From NCBI GenBank assembly GCA_015039365.1, contig WION01000393.1:1-48808 (forward strand): a DNA stretch of 48,808 nt, written 5' to 3'. This document shows, piece by piece, positions 12,237 through 24,888 of the stretch (the first letter of the stretch is position 1; each line of letters opens with the position of its first letter). The notes below the pieces were generated by a model, which worked only from the letters and a program-made list of their open reading frames with translations, searched no databases and had not been told where the DNA came from. A program made the position numbers and the translations under genes. The DNA is from Amanita rubescens. Lineage: Eukaryota > Basidiomycota > Agaricomycetes > Agaricales > Amanitaceae.

Positions 12237-15200
12237 ATGGACGTAGAGGTAACATGGCACCTTGCCGCACTAAGAAACGCGCTTAAGCTAATTTATAGAA
12301 CGGGAGAAGATTGCGTTCCACCGCACGGGAAAGGAGCCGAACTAAGAGAAGAAGAATTGCGGTATGGCTCCTAATTTCGACTTGTATTGAACAGGACTAA
12401 GACTGATACATTTACAGGGTGACCTACGTGAATTTCTGGACATAGAAGCCTCCGAGTCAGATAGCGGTTCTGGAGAAGAAGGTGGGGATTGTGACAACGA
12501 AGGTAAGCGAAATGGCAAGAACTTTGGGTCCAACGATATTTCTAACGTCGCTAAAGTCACTGCTGATTTCATTGATGAGTGCAACGCCGGAGAAGACAGG
12601 GAGGGGTCGGATGGTTCCAGTGATGAAGAAGACGAAACTAACTGTAAGTGGCCAGATGAGATGATTGTCCAGTAATTCATGTTCCGATAGCCGTTCAAGG
12701 AGACAATGACCTGCATTTCCCTGAGGATCATCGTCTTGCTGAAGTGATCAAGCGATACGAAGCCCGTCATGCAGTAGCTGAAGATCTCGTCTCCAACTCT
12801 GGCGTTGAAAGTAATGTAGAGAACCTGGAAATCCAATTGCTGGCAGAGCGATTAGAAAGAATGCCCAACTTCGATGGTCCACACCTTTGGAGGGTTCGTG
12901 TACGGGTGAGTGTCTTCAGGAGCGTTGACCGCTATCTAATCGTTGGTGTGGGCAGGACGGTACGGAACAGGAGAGCCTCTTCCTCCTCCTTGATCGTTTG
13001 AAGTTCCACTTCGCAGTTGATCCTTCGACGGTTCCACCTCCAAGGATCGTATCCGTTTTTGTGCCCCCAGGTGCCGGAGGGTGGATCTTAGTCGAATCGT
13101 CATCCCAGGCGTACGTCGAGGAACTGTGTCAGAATTTGTCCACGTTCCATCACCCGCTAGAAATACTCTACCTACCGGTCGACACGCGTCTCAAGTGGCT
13201 ACAGTGGGATCACGCGACTACGGGCATAACAGCGAATTCGTGGGTCCGACTGAAAAGAACGGCAGAATTGCAACAATTGCTTGAAAACGAACCAAAATTC
13301 GACCAGAGATTGATCAAATACGCAAAGGACCTGGGATATGTGCATGAAACGATAAATGATTCACTCGTGATGATCTGTCTTGTCCCACGGCTGCTGGTTC
13401 CGATTATGAGCGGGGAGGCAGGACATGAGGAAGTTGGGGAAGGGAAGAAACGAAGGCAGAGGAGGAAACGCCGCCCTCGACTTTTGCATCCGCAACAACT
13501 GGGAGATCCCCGAGAGACCGTGAAGATAGTTGATTCAATTGATCAAGACCTGTGGTGGGATCCGAAGAGTCCCTACAACCTCCAGCCAGTCGTCTCCCGC
13601 GTGTACCAATTGGCGAAACCCAAAACCAAAAAACGCGTCAAGGGCAGCGATGACTTTATGCCTCCTTTTGCGTACTTTGCAGTACCAACCAGTGCTTTGC
13701 GTATTGATGATGTCACTCCCACTACAAGCGAACTGAAATTATTCGGGGCGGGGATGGCCATCGGAGAGCAACAGTTACAATTTCCGTCTCCTCATCCAGA
13801 TTTCCTGCGTTGGTCATATGAGAATCATGTGGCCGCGCCGATCGAAGCGGGACAGAAAGTGGAGTTTCGATTGGGTATGGAAATGGTCAGAGGGGTGACC
13901 ATAGACATTGGCTTCGATCGTGTCGTTGTGCACGAGAATGGCGCAGAGATAGATATGGAGGTTGATGCTCGATTCATCAGAAGGTTTTATGAGATGGGCG
14001 ATACGGTCAAGGTAGTAATATCGTCCAACAAGAACAGCGAAGGGTGGGTGCTGGAGGTGCAAGGTGACGAAATCAAGGTGTTCGACCGCCATCAAAAAGA
14101 AGTGGTGGGCCCCTGTTCTATTCATCTGACGAGATTTAAGTAACCTTGAACTAGTTTTGTGTTAAAAGCTGGCAACTCATTCCTTACGACAGCTTCGAAT
14201 TCGGATTCGGTCGTGAGATAAAAGTCGGGGATATCGTCAATGTGATCGTCCCTATTTGTCCACACTACAAAGAACGGAGCAAGGTGGGAACTGTGAGCGA
14301 TTTGGGAGTTGAGGTCATAGGACTGAAGCCCAATACAAAGGTAAATGCATGTGTTAGACTGTTGATGGCACTGGACAATTACTTTGATCTAGTTCTGGGT
14401 ACCACTCTGGTTTTTGGAGAAAGAAGAGCGACAGCATGACCCTAATCAGGACGGGGCAGTGGAGGAACATCGTTCTCTTGCTTTCTACAATCGGTACAAG
14501 GAACTGATCAACACATGGGTGGTTGTAACAGGAAAACACGCCGAGAAAGGGACTTGGGGAAGGATCCGGGAACATTTGGGCAATGAGATCTTACGTCTGG
14601 AAGCGAGGTCTGGGTCTCATCTTATGGACGTTCATGTCGATTTCCTCGCTAACGTGTGAGCGTTACATTATGTTCTCGCAAATTGATGAGTGAACTCCTT
14701 GTTACAGAGATAGCAAGGGACGAGATCTACGCCAATATCACGTCGGGCGATATAAAACACCGGCCACCTTGGGGTATCAATTACCCCTACTAGATCTACC
14801 TAGGGAGCCAGAGAGAGCAGCCACGGATCAACATGAGCTGTCGCCCGAGGATGGTACCGTCGTCTATCAGCAGGAGCGCGCTGTGACTGCGGGGGAGGTT
14901 GTGGGGGAGGTTGAACAGATGGTGGCCAATGACACAGCCGTGACGCCAATAACGACTTCTGCAGGGGAGGATGGACAGATGGCGACCGGGGACCCAGCCG
15001 TGGTGACGATAACAACGTCTGAAGGTGGAGCTGGATTTGGCCTTCCTCAGCTTCAAAAAGAAGTGCCCATGATCTCGTACGGAAATCAAGGTAAGTTATC
15101 ATGTCATAAGAAATTACTGAATAGTCACGTCAGTTCCCAGTCCTTCCTGCTAACTGGTTGATGAAACACGGATTGGTTAACAAGCGCATATGGGCCTACG

Positions 15201-15541
15201 TACGTAACACTAAAACGAACCCCTTCGAACCGGGGGGAGGATTTGCGAGGGGCTTTTATGAAGGTGAAAGGGTCATGGTATTGTCTGGTGAAACGGAGGA
15301 TGGAATAGTGGTCAACGTAAAGCAGCAGTTGGTGATTATTCCTGGGCGGTTCTTATTCCCACAGATACCGACGTCGAAGGGGCAGGATGTTGTGGTAATA
15401 AGCGGAGACAAGGCCGGGGAAGTATACCTCACTCGGAAGCCGGATGATGTTGGTGATTTTCCACTCGGGCGTCGTCGTCACAAAGGGTTAGCCCTGTGTA
15501 TCATAGAACCGAGTCGATTGGCGAGATGCGATGCAAAGTAG
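12237..15541 (+). CDS. Spt5-like protein with NGN-like region and several KOW motifs, 964 aa, nine exons
   Basis: Exons: 12237-12248, 12299-12361, 12418-12643, 12691-12905, 12956-14139, 14193-14340, 14393-14655, 14708-15090, 15141-15541. All introns are 47-56 bp with GT...AG ends, and the exons sum to 2895 nt, exactly 965 codons with the stop. The N terminus is basic, then acidic (DIEASESDSGSGEE, SDGSSDEEDETN) as in Spt5. An NGN-like region follows (about 165-240, starting LWRVRVRDGTEQESLF, with GGWILVESSSQAYVEELC). KOW-like motifs lie near residues 519 (MGDTVKVVISSNKNSEGWVL), 578 (IKVGDIVNVIVPI), 652 (TWVVVTGKHAEKGTWGRI), 870 (ERVMVLSGETEDGIVV) and 910 (QDVVVISGDKAGEV). Between 680 and 810 lies a disordered TTS/GE-rich segment. 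Spt5 with Spt4 controls RNA polymerase II elongation. This protein lacks the heptad-like C-terminal repeats, so I read it as a lineage-specific paralogue, not the essential copy. The short first exon is the least certain. Confidence 0.85.
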
Positions 15542-16277
15542 CGGAAAAGGTTTATGTGCATTTTTTGTTGAAATTGCATGGATTAAACGGCTGCTAGCAG
15601 TTGAGCTTGTACTATACACAGTATTATCCACGGTACTAGTCGAAATCTGCCGGAGAGAGATATCTATTGCATAATTTAAATGTAGACGGGCGACAATTCA
15701 TTAGTACTACGTCAGGCTTTTTTTCTTGATACTATTTTCATTACATACATACATATTGTATCGTTAGTATGGATGTGTTCTACTGTACGAGTTTATGGCT
15801 ATTTAAAATAAATCCCACGAGTCGTATGTGATCATCGATTGTCCATTTTGACGCAACATACTACATAGCACGCGCTCGCAGACATTGTATTAAAGACTTC
15901 AATTAAATTGATTAAGAAAAATAATTATTGATTTGATGAGGGGTATCCGCGGTCTTTGTTTGGAATTTGATGTCAGTGCCCGGCAAATTCATGTGGCGAT
16001 CATGAAACGCGAGGCGAAAACGCAAAAAGTGAGCAGGGCCTTCCCTGTTGCCATAGAGTTGTACATGGGAAGCGGCAGGTGAGAACGGGAAAGGGAGCCG
16101 TTTATGGGAAATAACACCCCTACGGCTTCGATTAGCCAGAACGAAGAAATAAACGGGCAGTAACTTACATCCTATCGTTATTCGTCCTTTGCGTAAGAGC
16201 TCCTGGTCACTAGCTAGTCACTCTGGCTCGTCCTGACCGCTGTCACACGTATCCAACTCGAACACTCGCCGAACGCT
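15542..16277. other. AT-rich intergenic stretch after the Spt5-like gene
   Basis: It presumably contains the 3' untranslated region of the Spt5-like gene; I see no gene. A small CATA-type simple repeat is present near 15745. Confidence 0.4.
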
Positions 16278-16426
16278 ATGCCACCCATCATACGTCCCCC
16301 GCGACCTGCTATCATTGGAGAGGATGAATACCCACGGCAACCTCACTCACCTCCAACCGATGATGACGTTGTTGGCTCGTGGTGCTATTTGCAGACTGCA
16401 GACCACGACAGAGGTACTACATGAAC
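16278..16426 (+). CDS. Possible start of a small gene, MPPIIRPPRP...
   Basis: An ATG at 16278 opens a Pro-rich and then acidic frame (MPPIIRPPRPAIIGEDEYPR, later DDDVVGSWCYLQTADHDRG) of 49 codons. A donor-like GTACTA follows DHDR; splicing to the AG at about 16445 would add a hydrophobic stretch (FYLLSTAFVTYMYLILTYA), but that intron would be only about 32 bp. I do not recognise the protein. It may be the first exon of a decayed gene. Confidence 0.2.
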
Positions 16427-16429
16427 CTT

Positions 16430-18560
16430 TCCACATCACTTGCAGATTCATCAGCAAAACGTGCATACTTCTACCTACTTTCTACAGCTTTTGTAACTTA
16501 TATGTACCTTATTTTGACTTATGCTAGGACATGCAAGGCAACTCAAAAGTAACAAAGGTGCATAAGCGCAAAAAATCAAGGGTAAAGGGGATCAAGGAAC
16601 AACAGGTGAAAAAGTAGGAAAGGTCCGCGTTCGACAATTCAGCCAGGGTCCGAAGTACATCCCCGGGATGTCGCTTAATCTGGGCCGCCACCACCTTCGT
16701 GCAAAGTGAAAAACGAGTATATCACTATCAGAAAAGTGAGCCTGAGTCTCTTTACATTCACGACTAGTAAAGGGATCACCTGGGAGTAGCTTCAAGTTGG
16801 AGTACGGTTTAGTCTACACTGAGTGAAAGAACGATAGAGGCTTGTTGTGATGCGACGTGAACTGTGCGAAGGTGGTCAGAAGCGCGCGAGACGTGAAGGA
16901 AAAGCCTGAGACTGACCCGAGTCAGGAGCGCATGTCATTGATGCCGAACACTGGTACGCCGTTGTCACTGGTTCTTTTCCTCGATAATCCTCACGCCGCC
17001 TTTTGCGAACGCGTTGGCGCCTACATACCCGTGGTCGTATCGTGGATGGTATGAGAGCAGATGGGCGCATACCTATTGTTGCGAGTGCAGATATCGTTGT
17101 GGCAACAGCCGCGCGCTTGGAGGAACATAACCACTGGATCTGTTGGGACCGAAGGCAGTTAGATCAGTAGCAACAATTGATCATTACAGCTCGTTCCAAG
17201 CGTCGTTCGCTTACTAAGTGTTGATGCTGCAATTGGGGCCTTGTGGCATGACGAGAATGTTCAGTTACCCAGTGCGAACTTATCCAGGAGAACCATGGCC
17301 GTTTGGGCCGCTGGGCAAGCTGCTGAAGCGGACATGATACACTCGGTGCGGCGAGCGTTACGCTAGGTCGTGCAAAAGCGCCAATCAACCTCGAATCTTC
17401 ACCATCAGGATGTGGGCATGGTGGCGCCTGCCGCGTTCAGGGGAAAAGGTGGTGAAAGGGGGGTTCGTTGGGCGGTGAGAGCCTGTGCGAGGGAGATACG
17501 AGAAGAGGTCCGAGGCGATATTTGAAGGCATATGGATTGGGTTGTTATGTGAGCAGTCGTCTCGCTCTTATCTTTCGGTGACCGAAAGTGAGTAGGAATC
17601 GGGAACACCCCTCGCATTCGGAACCGGAGTTTCGCTGGACGGTGCGCGGCTTCCGGAATGGGATAGCGCGCTTCACCTTCCACATCTTCCGGATAGCAGA
17701 ACGGTAGAGAGGTGGCCCGGTAATCGCAAGCGGCTCAATATACGCCGGCGCTGTTACCGCCTGTGAAACCGGCGTCGTAACTGTTGACGAGAGAGGTAGG
17801 ATATGGAACGGCTCATGGGGACAGCATGGTATCGCCAAAGAAGATAATGGTATGGGTGAGGAGGCGAATGCAATGGGGGCCGAACATGTACACTTGGACA
17901 TTGTATAACACGATCAATAGCAGGTTGAAATTAGTGGAAAAGTAGCGTACTTCATTATGTATTAATAGACTTGCTTTCTCGTTGATTTCTGATGGTCAAT
18001 GTCGCGGGTTCGCTGTCATTTGAAGACCCAAAGATTACATTGTTCGGCTTCTTTTTGTCGGCTCAATGAATAAAAGATTTCTGTAATATTCAAGGACGCT
18101 CACCCCGCACCAGAGATTCCTTCAGCACGCCCTATATCTTAGGTCACAACATAGGCGCGATGCTTAATAGTTGAGTTGCTTTCGCAACGTCATGCTTCCT
18201 TGATGATCGACATCATGATCGATCGGATTTACTACGTGATTATTTATTAGTCTTGCCGCAATAAAGAGTAGTACTCATACTTGCAATCTGGAACATGTAC
18301 GATTGCTTCTTGAAACAATCGACGTCGAGTATTCAGTACCAGCAAATCCTTCCGGCGACAGGAATCATATAGATTTTTTAATTCGCCAACCTATGTAGAT
18401 GCCGGATAATCTATCAGGGGCCTTGAACGCTTCACAAACCCGCAAACCCGGGAGGTAATACTTGATCATTTGATTAAGCTGCTTCACGAGCCTAGTTCGC
18501 ACGGTGACAATCGAAGTGGTAATCTGATGACCGTGTCAGGCAAAAAAAGATGATTTAAGG
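16430..18560. other. Region without recognised genes
   Basis: Only weak frames occur: a plus-strand piece near 17048-17166 reads VASADIVVATAARLEEHNHW and has an Ala-rich helical look; a minus-strand frame at 17901-17545 (118 codons, Pro/Ser-rich) has no recognised domain. From 17900 to 18560 I see nothing coding. Confidence 0.3.
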
Positions 18561-18563
18561 GTG

Positions 18564-18970
18564 TTAGCAAAGAGAGACAGGATGGATTAATTTAAACTGC
18601 AGCGGTGGTAGCTTGGTCAACTTACTTAATACTCTATACGTTAACGGACTCCTCGGTGCACAAAATATGGGCTCTAGACCATCATTTTTGATGCAGAAAT
18701 CGGCTTGAACTACACCGAACCACCCTCGCAGCGCGCTCGACCGGTCAATTATCAATGCACTCGCACTCTGCAAAAACTGAGTGAAAAATCATTATCATGA
18801 TGTCCCGAAGGGCTCGTAGAACATTGTTTTGCAGATTTCCAATCCAAGTGCATATATAAAAGAATAGCAATTGTTGACGTTCGTTGGGTAGAAACCGTCA
18901 TCGGAAGCGGTTGCTGTCCCCAGGCTTTGCGACCAACTTGACCTAAATGGACAAGGTCATTGACATTCAC
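18564..18970 (-). CDS. Hypothetical small protein, possibly two exons
   Basis: Two minus-strand frames lie end to end: MNVNDLVHLGQVGRKAWG... from 18970 and ASALIIDRSSALRGWFGVVQ... up to 18564. A TTTTTGCAG acceptor at about 18775 precedes the second frame, which makes a two-exon reading plausible, although the donor is not clear. No domain is recognised and the evidence for a real gene is weak. Confidence 0.2.
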
Positions 18971-19251
18971 GCAAACAATAAAAAGTACGAACCGCTTCCT
19001 CCCACAATGGAGGTTTCCACGGAGACATCGTCACCACCTGCAATCCCTTGAATGGCACCAAGCCTTGTGCCTACGAAGTCAATGATTTAGAATCAAACCG
19101 TGGTATGAGAAAAACTGAGTAATTCAAACTAGCCAAGCGAGTTATTATCCCCCCCGTAGGCGTAATGGATGGTAGGTCATTTATAGCCTATATTGAAAAG
19201 TTTCAAGAGATATTACATTTATACTCACATCGGCTCTTGCGAGCAGCAGTG

Positions 19252-20087
19252 TTAAGGAGCATAAAAGAGACACCACCGGTTGTTTAAATACATGTGTGTG
19301 AATGATGATATAACCCTAGAGTTTAATGTCAGACAAGTCCATTTTCTTATTTTAGTTGACTCACGGATTAGCGTAACTGGGCGTCGGTGGTCCCGCCAGC
19401 CCGAGCTCGAGCCTGAGTAGTGCTTGGGTGCTGCAAGTACTGGTGGCCCCGTGAGAACGTCAAGCCCAAACGGCATTAGAGTCGAGACCATCATCATCTG
19501 CCTGGTACTCATCATCGTCAAGCCGTGACGCCCGAAAGCCTTCAGGTCTTCGTCATCGGGATGAAGGGAGGCGCGAGCTGAATTCGACATCTTGCTATCA
19601 ACTTGGACGAAGGCGTTTCTCCTGCCCAGCCAATCCATAAGGTGATATATCTGTTTGAAGATCTCCAGGGTCCGCTGGTCACTAAGGGCCATAATAGATC
19701 GCATATACTGCTGGGCAGCTGGCTCCCAGGAGAAATCGGTCAAATACCAACAACTAGCGGTCATGCATTGTTGCAAGAACTTGATACTCCAGGTACCCCA
19801 CGAAGGCAGATAATGTTTCAAGGAATATCTTGTGTTGAAAGATGCTAGTTTGCTTGTGCTATCATAAGAGGCGATTAGCATCGAATACGATGACTATTGG
19901 TGTGTAAATCGCTTACGTTGTGAAGGTCTTCGTTTCCTTTGTATATGAACTTGTCTGCTTCAGACTCCAAAAATTGTGCCAGATCATCTCTATCTTGCTC
20001 GTCAGGATTGACGTCCTCGCGTAAAATTAATAAAATGGCCTCCGTTCCAAATTTGTTGTAGAGGTTGCCAAGCTTCTGAACAGCCAA
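19252..20087 (-). CDS. Hypothetical protein, at least two exons
   Basis: The first exon starts at 20087 and contains LYNKFGTEAILLILREDVNP and DDLAQFLESEADKFIYKG. It is followed by a consensus donor (GTAAGC) and an acceptor after GCTAATC...GATAG, which delimit a 55-bp intron at about 19917-19863. The second frame reads SWGTWSIKFLQQCMTASCWY, then ALSDQRTLEIFKQIYHLMDW, and ends with a Ser/Arg-rich tail. The two frames are one phase apart at this junction, so either another splice site is used or the gene is broken. The composition is protein-like and helical, but I do not recognise the family. Confidence 0.35.
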
Positions 20088-20349
20088 TAATCATGAGCAA
20101 ATAAACTTGAAACATGTGGAAAAGAAGACTTACATCTTTAGCTCAGTCTCGTCGATGTTTTAACGCATATTCCTAAAGAGGAAACAAACGCAAGAACAGG
20201 ACAATTTCACGGACATTTGAAGCCTTCTTCTGTACGTCCCGACGCCAAGTTCAACCTCGGTTTTTAAAAATATTTTCCGATCATGACGCAAGATATAATA
20301 TGCACCTTTCCCACTTAGCGCGATTCATTGAACTTGAGCTTTATTGGGT

Positions 20350-21320
20350 ATATCATCCTCCGACTGTATCCGGGCTATTACGAGCAATGTAAATTTTCGC
20401 TCGAGTGGCTTCGGTGAAGAGGGTGAAGCGAAAGATGACGTGGCATATCCTTGATATGGCATCTGGGCCCTGCCTTTGGGATTCGCCCAGCATCAATGGC
20501 CAAGGCAATGGAGGGCGTAGGAGCAGTCTTTCTCGAATCTGCAATCCAAACAGCGAGTGGCAGTATCTGCCTCCTTTGGTTTGGCCGACTTGCGGATAAG
20601 CAGCGCTCGACAACGAGGGACGTGATCATAGATGGTCGTGGTAGAAGCTGATGCGTTCTACACGATAGCCCAGCGGAGGTATGAGCGTGCAGGATTGAGT
20701 CTGCTGCCTCTCCCGTCGATCGTCAATTCCTCGCCTTGTAAGTTCTTGGCTTCAATCAAGCGATGGCATATATATCTACGGTTGAAAAGGATCAGATGCT
20801 TGTCTGCGAACTCGTATGGCAAGGAAACGAACCAAAAAACTACAATCATTCAAGGCGATGCACAGCCCCACGAGCGTCAAGTCATTGCGTGGTATTACTG
20901 ACGATGAGTCCCCGATATGCACCATGCAGTTAAGAGAGACAAAGTTGAAGAGGCCATCTTGCAGGTCGCCAGGTATGATGAGACCGCACAATTCCCATGC
21001 CCACGCTCTTAACACGTTGCGCCTGTTAGATATCCCCATACTATTCGACGCTCCATGCACTATTCAGGCCTTCAGGCCTATCACTTGCCACACATGCCCA
21101 TATGAAACATGACTTGTCTTTGCCTTGAAGGCGACATTTTTTAAAGACATGAACGAAAACTTGCCATCAAGTTGACGACATTATGGAGGGATGTTCAACA
21201 CTCGCGCTTAACGCTTGCAGTTCAGTGTTCCCAGTGAAAAACAGGGGTGTATCATCTGTCCGGGTGGACCAATTCCGTTATGAACCTATTGGTTCCCATC
21301 ACGCTCGCTACGTTTAGGAC
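20350..21320. other. Region with only weak frames
   Basis: Overlapping short frames occur on both strands between 20350 and 21110 with no recognisable domain. I treat this as non-coding or decayed sequence. Confidence 0.3.
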
Positions 21321-21332
21321 AGTTGAAGCGGC

Positions 21333-21731
21333 AGGTGCATGGCAATGGAAGCTGTGTCCTACTCCTCACGACTGACGGTGTTCGGGATCCTGAAGACGCC
21401 CGTTGTCTGCACCTCTCAAAATAACTTGAACCTGATGTACGACGTGGAGTCCGAGGATATCCCTGATCAGTTGATCTGTGACTTTCTCCGTCTCCGACAA
21501 GTCATTACCAACTTGGTCAGTAACGCGATTACATTCATCCCATCCAATGTCGCGCTGACCACACGTTTACTCGCTCTCGATGACCAGATCATGACGCTCA
21601 AGTTCTTTGTGTTCCCAGCGCGGAATTCGGAATACATGCTTGACGTCATCGATCCTGGGCCACCACCAGCGAAGTTGGTTAGTATCATTACTGGCCCAAA
21701 GTCGGAGCCGACAACCAAAGCAGCTTTGTGA
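21333..21731 (+). pseudogene. Histidine-kinase ATPase-domain fragment (hybrid histidine kinase relic)
   Basis: The frame reads MEAVSYSSRLTVFGILKT, NNLNLMYDVESEDIPDQLIC, then RLRQVITNLVSNAITFIPS. This matches the start of the HATPase_c domain of fungal hybrid histidine kinases, including the N box (NLV.NA..F.P). The usual G boxes and the receiver domain do not follow; instead the frame drifts into unrelated residues and stops at 21731. Nothing of the phospho-acceptor H box is visible upstream. This is an isolated fragment, probably captured or left by transposition, since hAT transposase remains begin right after it. Confidence 0.6.
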
Positions 21732-21755
21732 CGTCCTCAAGGTAAGTCACACACC

Positions 21756-22178
21756 ATGCTGCATACATGCCTTCTAAACCATGCTTGCGTCTATTTAGCA
21801 CCCCACAATATGCCGCATTCACGCCGCCGCAGCCAGAAGTATGCAATGCAATTCCTTTCCCGTAAGAAGCCCAGTTTGGCCCTTGCGCCACCAGTCACAA
21901 GGGATCACATCGACGTGAAGCTAACAACATACATAGGACTTGCAAAATGGACCCTCAACCAGTACTACGAGAAAATGGATGATGCCGAGGTGTCTCCTAG
22001 GATAGCTAGCAGGCGTGAGTAAACTAGCAGAATTTAGACAACAATGATCCTAATTTTTGAGCTTTTACCAGTATTACATCCACGTCATACATTGCATTAT
22101 TTCAAGGCTGCCAGTGTTTTGAAATTGGAGGACGTGGAAGTGGTACTGGACGATGAGTGGGATACTATACAATTATGA
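21756..22178 (+). mobile_element. hAT-type transposase C-terminal fragment
   Basis: Read on the plus strand, PPVTRDHIDVKLTTYIGLAK, TLNQYYEKMDDAEV and then LHPRHTLHYFKAASVLKLED fit the C-terminal part of fungal hAT transposases, where the RHKL.YF.KA motif is characteristic. The frame is interrupted between the two blocks (22021-22065), and the rest of the transposase and its terminal repeats are not seen. It is a non-functional relic. Confidence 0.6.
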
Positions 22179-22340
22179 ATTTCCAGTTAGTTTGTATTAC
22201 TATAATGCCAACTGGTGACGGGCGTTGTGAAGTCTTAATCCAGAACTGACTCGGCGGCAAGTTAATCATACTACTACGTCCATTCTGTTTTCACAAATGT
22301 TAACTACAATTACGGGTAGTGTATGATACAGTGTATGTCC

Positions 22341-24195
22341 CTAGAATAGAACTTCAAAAGCATGATAGTCAATGAATCGATTAACGTAGAACTGGTCGAA
22401 CTGGTTGAGCGAATTATGCATTGTTATTATGTGCCGTGCAACAAACTGGTTAGATGGATGAGCAGGAAGCAGATGAGCAGCGCGAAAAATGGTGTCAACA
22501 TGGATAATTGCAAAGTTTGGATCCCCGTCTTCGTCATAGTCTGGCTCCACCAACCACATGCCAGTATCTTCATCGCCGAGGTCCTGTTCCTATACGAGAA
22601 AACCAGATAAGGGCACACTTGTATTTCCTTTGCTCGTGAACGAATGAAAAAAAGGCCTGTATACGTGCTACTTCAAGCCCAATCATTCCTTGCAGGTCAG
22701 AATCAACGCTAACCAAAACACAATCAAATCGAGGGGCCTTCCTCCAACATGGCGTTGCGCGAATATGCTCACGGTGCATTCCAGTGACACCGCTCGAGTC
22801 GCTGGGAGCACGAAATGTAGCGACGGCAGAGTAGTATATCATTATCGTCTTATTCCCGTGACAGTTGGGAATCGGGATACTCATCAGGCCGCGACTCGGA
22901 ATCGGAGGTTGAAGAATCCGGGTTCAATTGTTGGTACAGGAAGCGTTGAACCATAAATGGGAACGACGAGCTCATTAGCAGCTTGGTCTAAGGTCCATCT
23001 ACGTTCTTTTGAGTGTTTTAGAGGTAATTCTGGAGCATTACACGATCTAGACTCACTCGGTCGAGCTGCGAGCTTGACTTCCGCCAATACCATCGGGTCA
23101 GATACAACCTCTTCCTGGGGATTTTCATCAGGTATGGATTGGTCAGTTTTGCCACAGTTGTCCGGTGCCGAAGTAGTACCAGTACCATGCTCCTCCGGAG
23201 GAGTAGATTTAGTTCCAGTAGGTCCTGCAATGGAATGGCGTTAGAAAGTGAGATAGGTATGAGAAAGGTTCGTAGACGTACTTTTATCCAATACCAGTGA
23301 GTGCGAGTCCTCGCCGCCGAGTATACGGCGCTTCATGGCACACAACTGATGTATTCATGTATTTGCAACCAACATTTGTACAAGTGGATTGTTTCGGTTT
23401 GAGCGGCGGTACACGTCTTTGGTAGATTCTTTGTGTTTAGACTCTGAAAGCGAGGTACAAAGACCATTGGGAACCCCAAATAATCGTATGAGGGCATGGT
23501 AATGCACGAGCGCGTGTTGTCTTGGTAGAGAAATGCCCTTCTCGCAAACATCGTCTGTCACAAAAACTGACCGATGGCGATGGAAACGCGCGAGCGCATC
23601 TTGTAGTTTTTCAAGGTCATGAGTCTTCAGTTAAACACTGCGCCGCGCTATACAGCAGAATTCGAGAAATGCACGAAATGTGCGAATAACTTCTACAGGA
23701 AGATGCCCTTGAATCGCGTGAATATATACCTGCAATATGTAATATCAATCCGTGTTGGAGTCTAAGATGTAACTGAACAGCTTACCTTCATGAGAGCTTT
23801 TGAGTCGTTACCTGTCCATTGTTTAAAACCGCGGCCTTCAGGAAATCGTCGAAGCCCCGTCAACGGAGGGACAATTGAAATACTGTCAGACATCAATCCT
23901 AGGCATTTCAATTCCAATACACCCAGGCATACCGATGATCTATATCATCCAAAATCTTTGCTGCCCCTGCTTTGCCATGTTTCACTTCCAAATATTGGTG
24001 TACCCACCGTACGAGGTGATCCTTAAATGTTCCCTTAATAACTTGATGAAGGAGGTCAGGCGCTATTAACTCATGAATGTCAGCACGTGGAAAATCATTA
24101 ATCATTTGTGAAGGGCTAGGAACTTGATTAAGACACTGATCGGTAAGGTTGAAATGAACACACAATAATGCCGTGGTCACTCCACAGAGAAGCAA
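22341..24195 (-). mobile_element. Plavaka-type (CACTA-related) transposase relic
   Basis: Minus-strand blocks appear in family order. DFPRADIHELIAPDLLHQVI and KGTFKDHLVRWVHQYLEVKHG lie at about 24090-23940; GISLPRQHALVHYHALIRLF and GVPNGLCTSLSESKH at about 23540-23430; GEVKLAARP-like remnants near 23090; GVTGMHREHIRATPCWRK and GLEVARIQAFFSF at about 22790-22640; and FAIIHVDTIFRAAHLLPAHP with FYVNRFIDYHAFEVLF at 22510-22341. These are hallmarks of the large Plavaka transposases abundant in agaricomycetes. The blocks lie in different frames with gaps, so the element is dead. The N-terminal half of the transposase is not visible upstream of 24195. Confidence 0.8.
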
Positions 24196-24387
24196 CAGTC
24201 TGTGTTTTTATGAGGACTTCAGTAATTGCTTCAGTCCTTGGACGCTGTGAGTCTGGTCCATCCAATTTACTGGGAGGAACCCGGCAACTATTGGATTATA
24301 GGTTAATGCCAAAATACTAATATACATCGACGGAGACAGCTTACCGCGCGCACCAAGACCGGACAATGCAAGAAAGTAAGGTTTGTT

Positions 24388-24795
24388 TTGGATAATAGGC
24401 AATATATAGACCTAGATCCCAAATTGCACGGCGAAAATGGCTATCCGGACACCGTACGACTTCCGGTGTTGTCATGCCTGGCTGAAGAGTTGGTGATGGA
24501 TGGAAGAGTCACGTTGCCATCGGAATGCATCAGGAAAATCCCAAGTGTTCCTTTTGCTCCTTTAATTGCTTTGCAAAGTACTGGGAGCACCACAGCTTTC
24601 AGAAAGGCCCCGGAGATCTCTCGGGGCACAGAGGAACATAAACTCCCTGGGCCATCCAATGACTTTGAGAGGAGCTCTGTTAAAGCACTCCAGTCTCCGG
24701 TCCTTACAGCTCAAGCTCCGTTGGCACACAGAATGAATCATATTTCAAGCTACTTTACGAAGACAGGGGTAAAGCATTGGAATAGAAAACATTGA
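24388..24795 (+). CDS. Hypothetical 135-aa open frame
   Basis: The frame begins MDNRQYIDLDPKLHGENGYP and contains VLSCLAEELVMDGRVTLPSE and ISSYFTKTGVKHW near the end. I do not recognise it. It follows directly upstream (on the other strand) of the Plavaka relic and could be part of a decayed element. Confidence 0.25.
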   Translation: MDNRQYIDLDPKLHGENGYPDTVRLPVLSCLAEELVMDGRVTLPSECIRKIPSVPFAPLIALQSTGSTTAFRKAPEISRGTEEHKLPGPSNDFERSSVKALQSPVLTAQAPLAHRMNHISSYFTKTGVKHWNRKH

Positions 24796-24888
24796 TAACA
24801 TAGGTTGATAGTTGATTGAAGGAATGCCTTCAAATACGTAACGAAGCAAATGCCTCGGCGATAAATGGTGTACACGGGTATTAGAGAT

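Noticed and set aside
12342..12836. Minus-strand frame of 164 codons
   Set aside because: It overlaps exons 2-4 of the Spt5-like gene, which join in frame on the plus strand with consensus introns.
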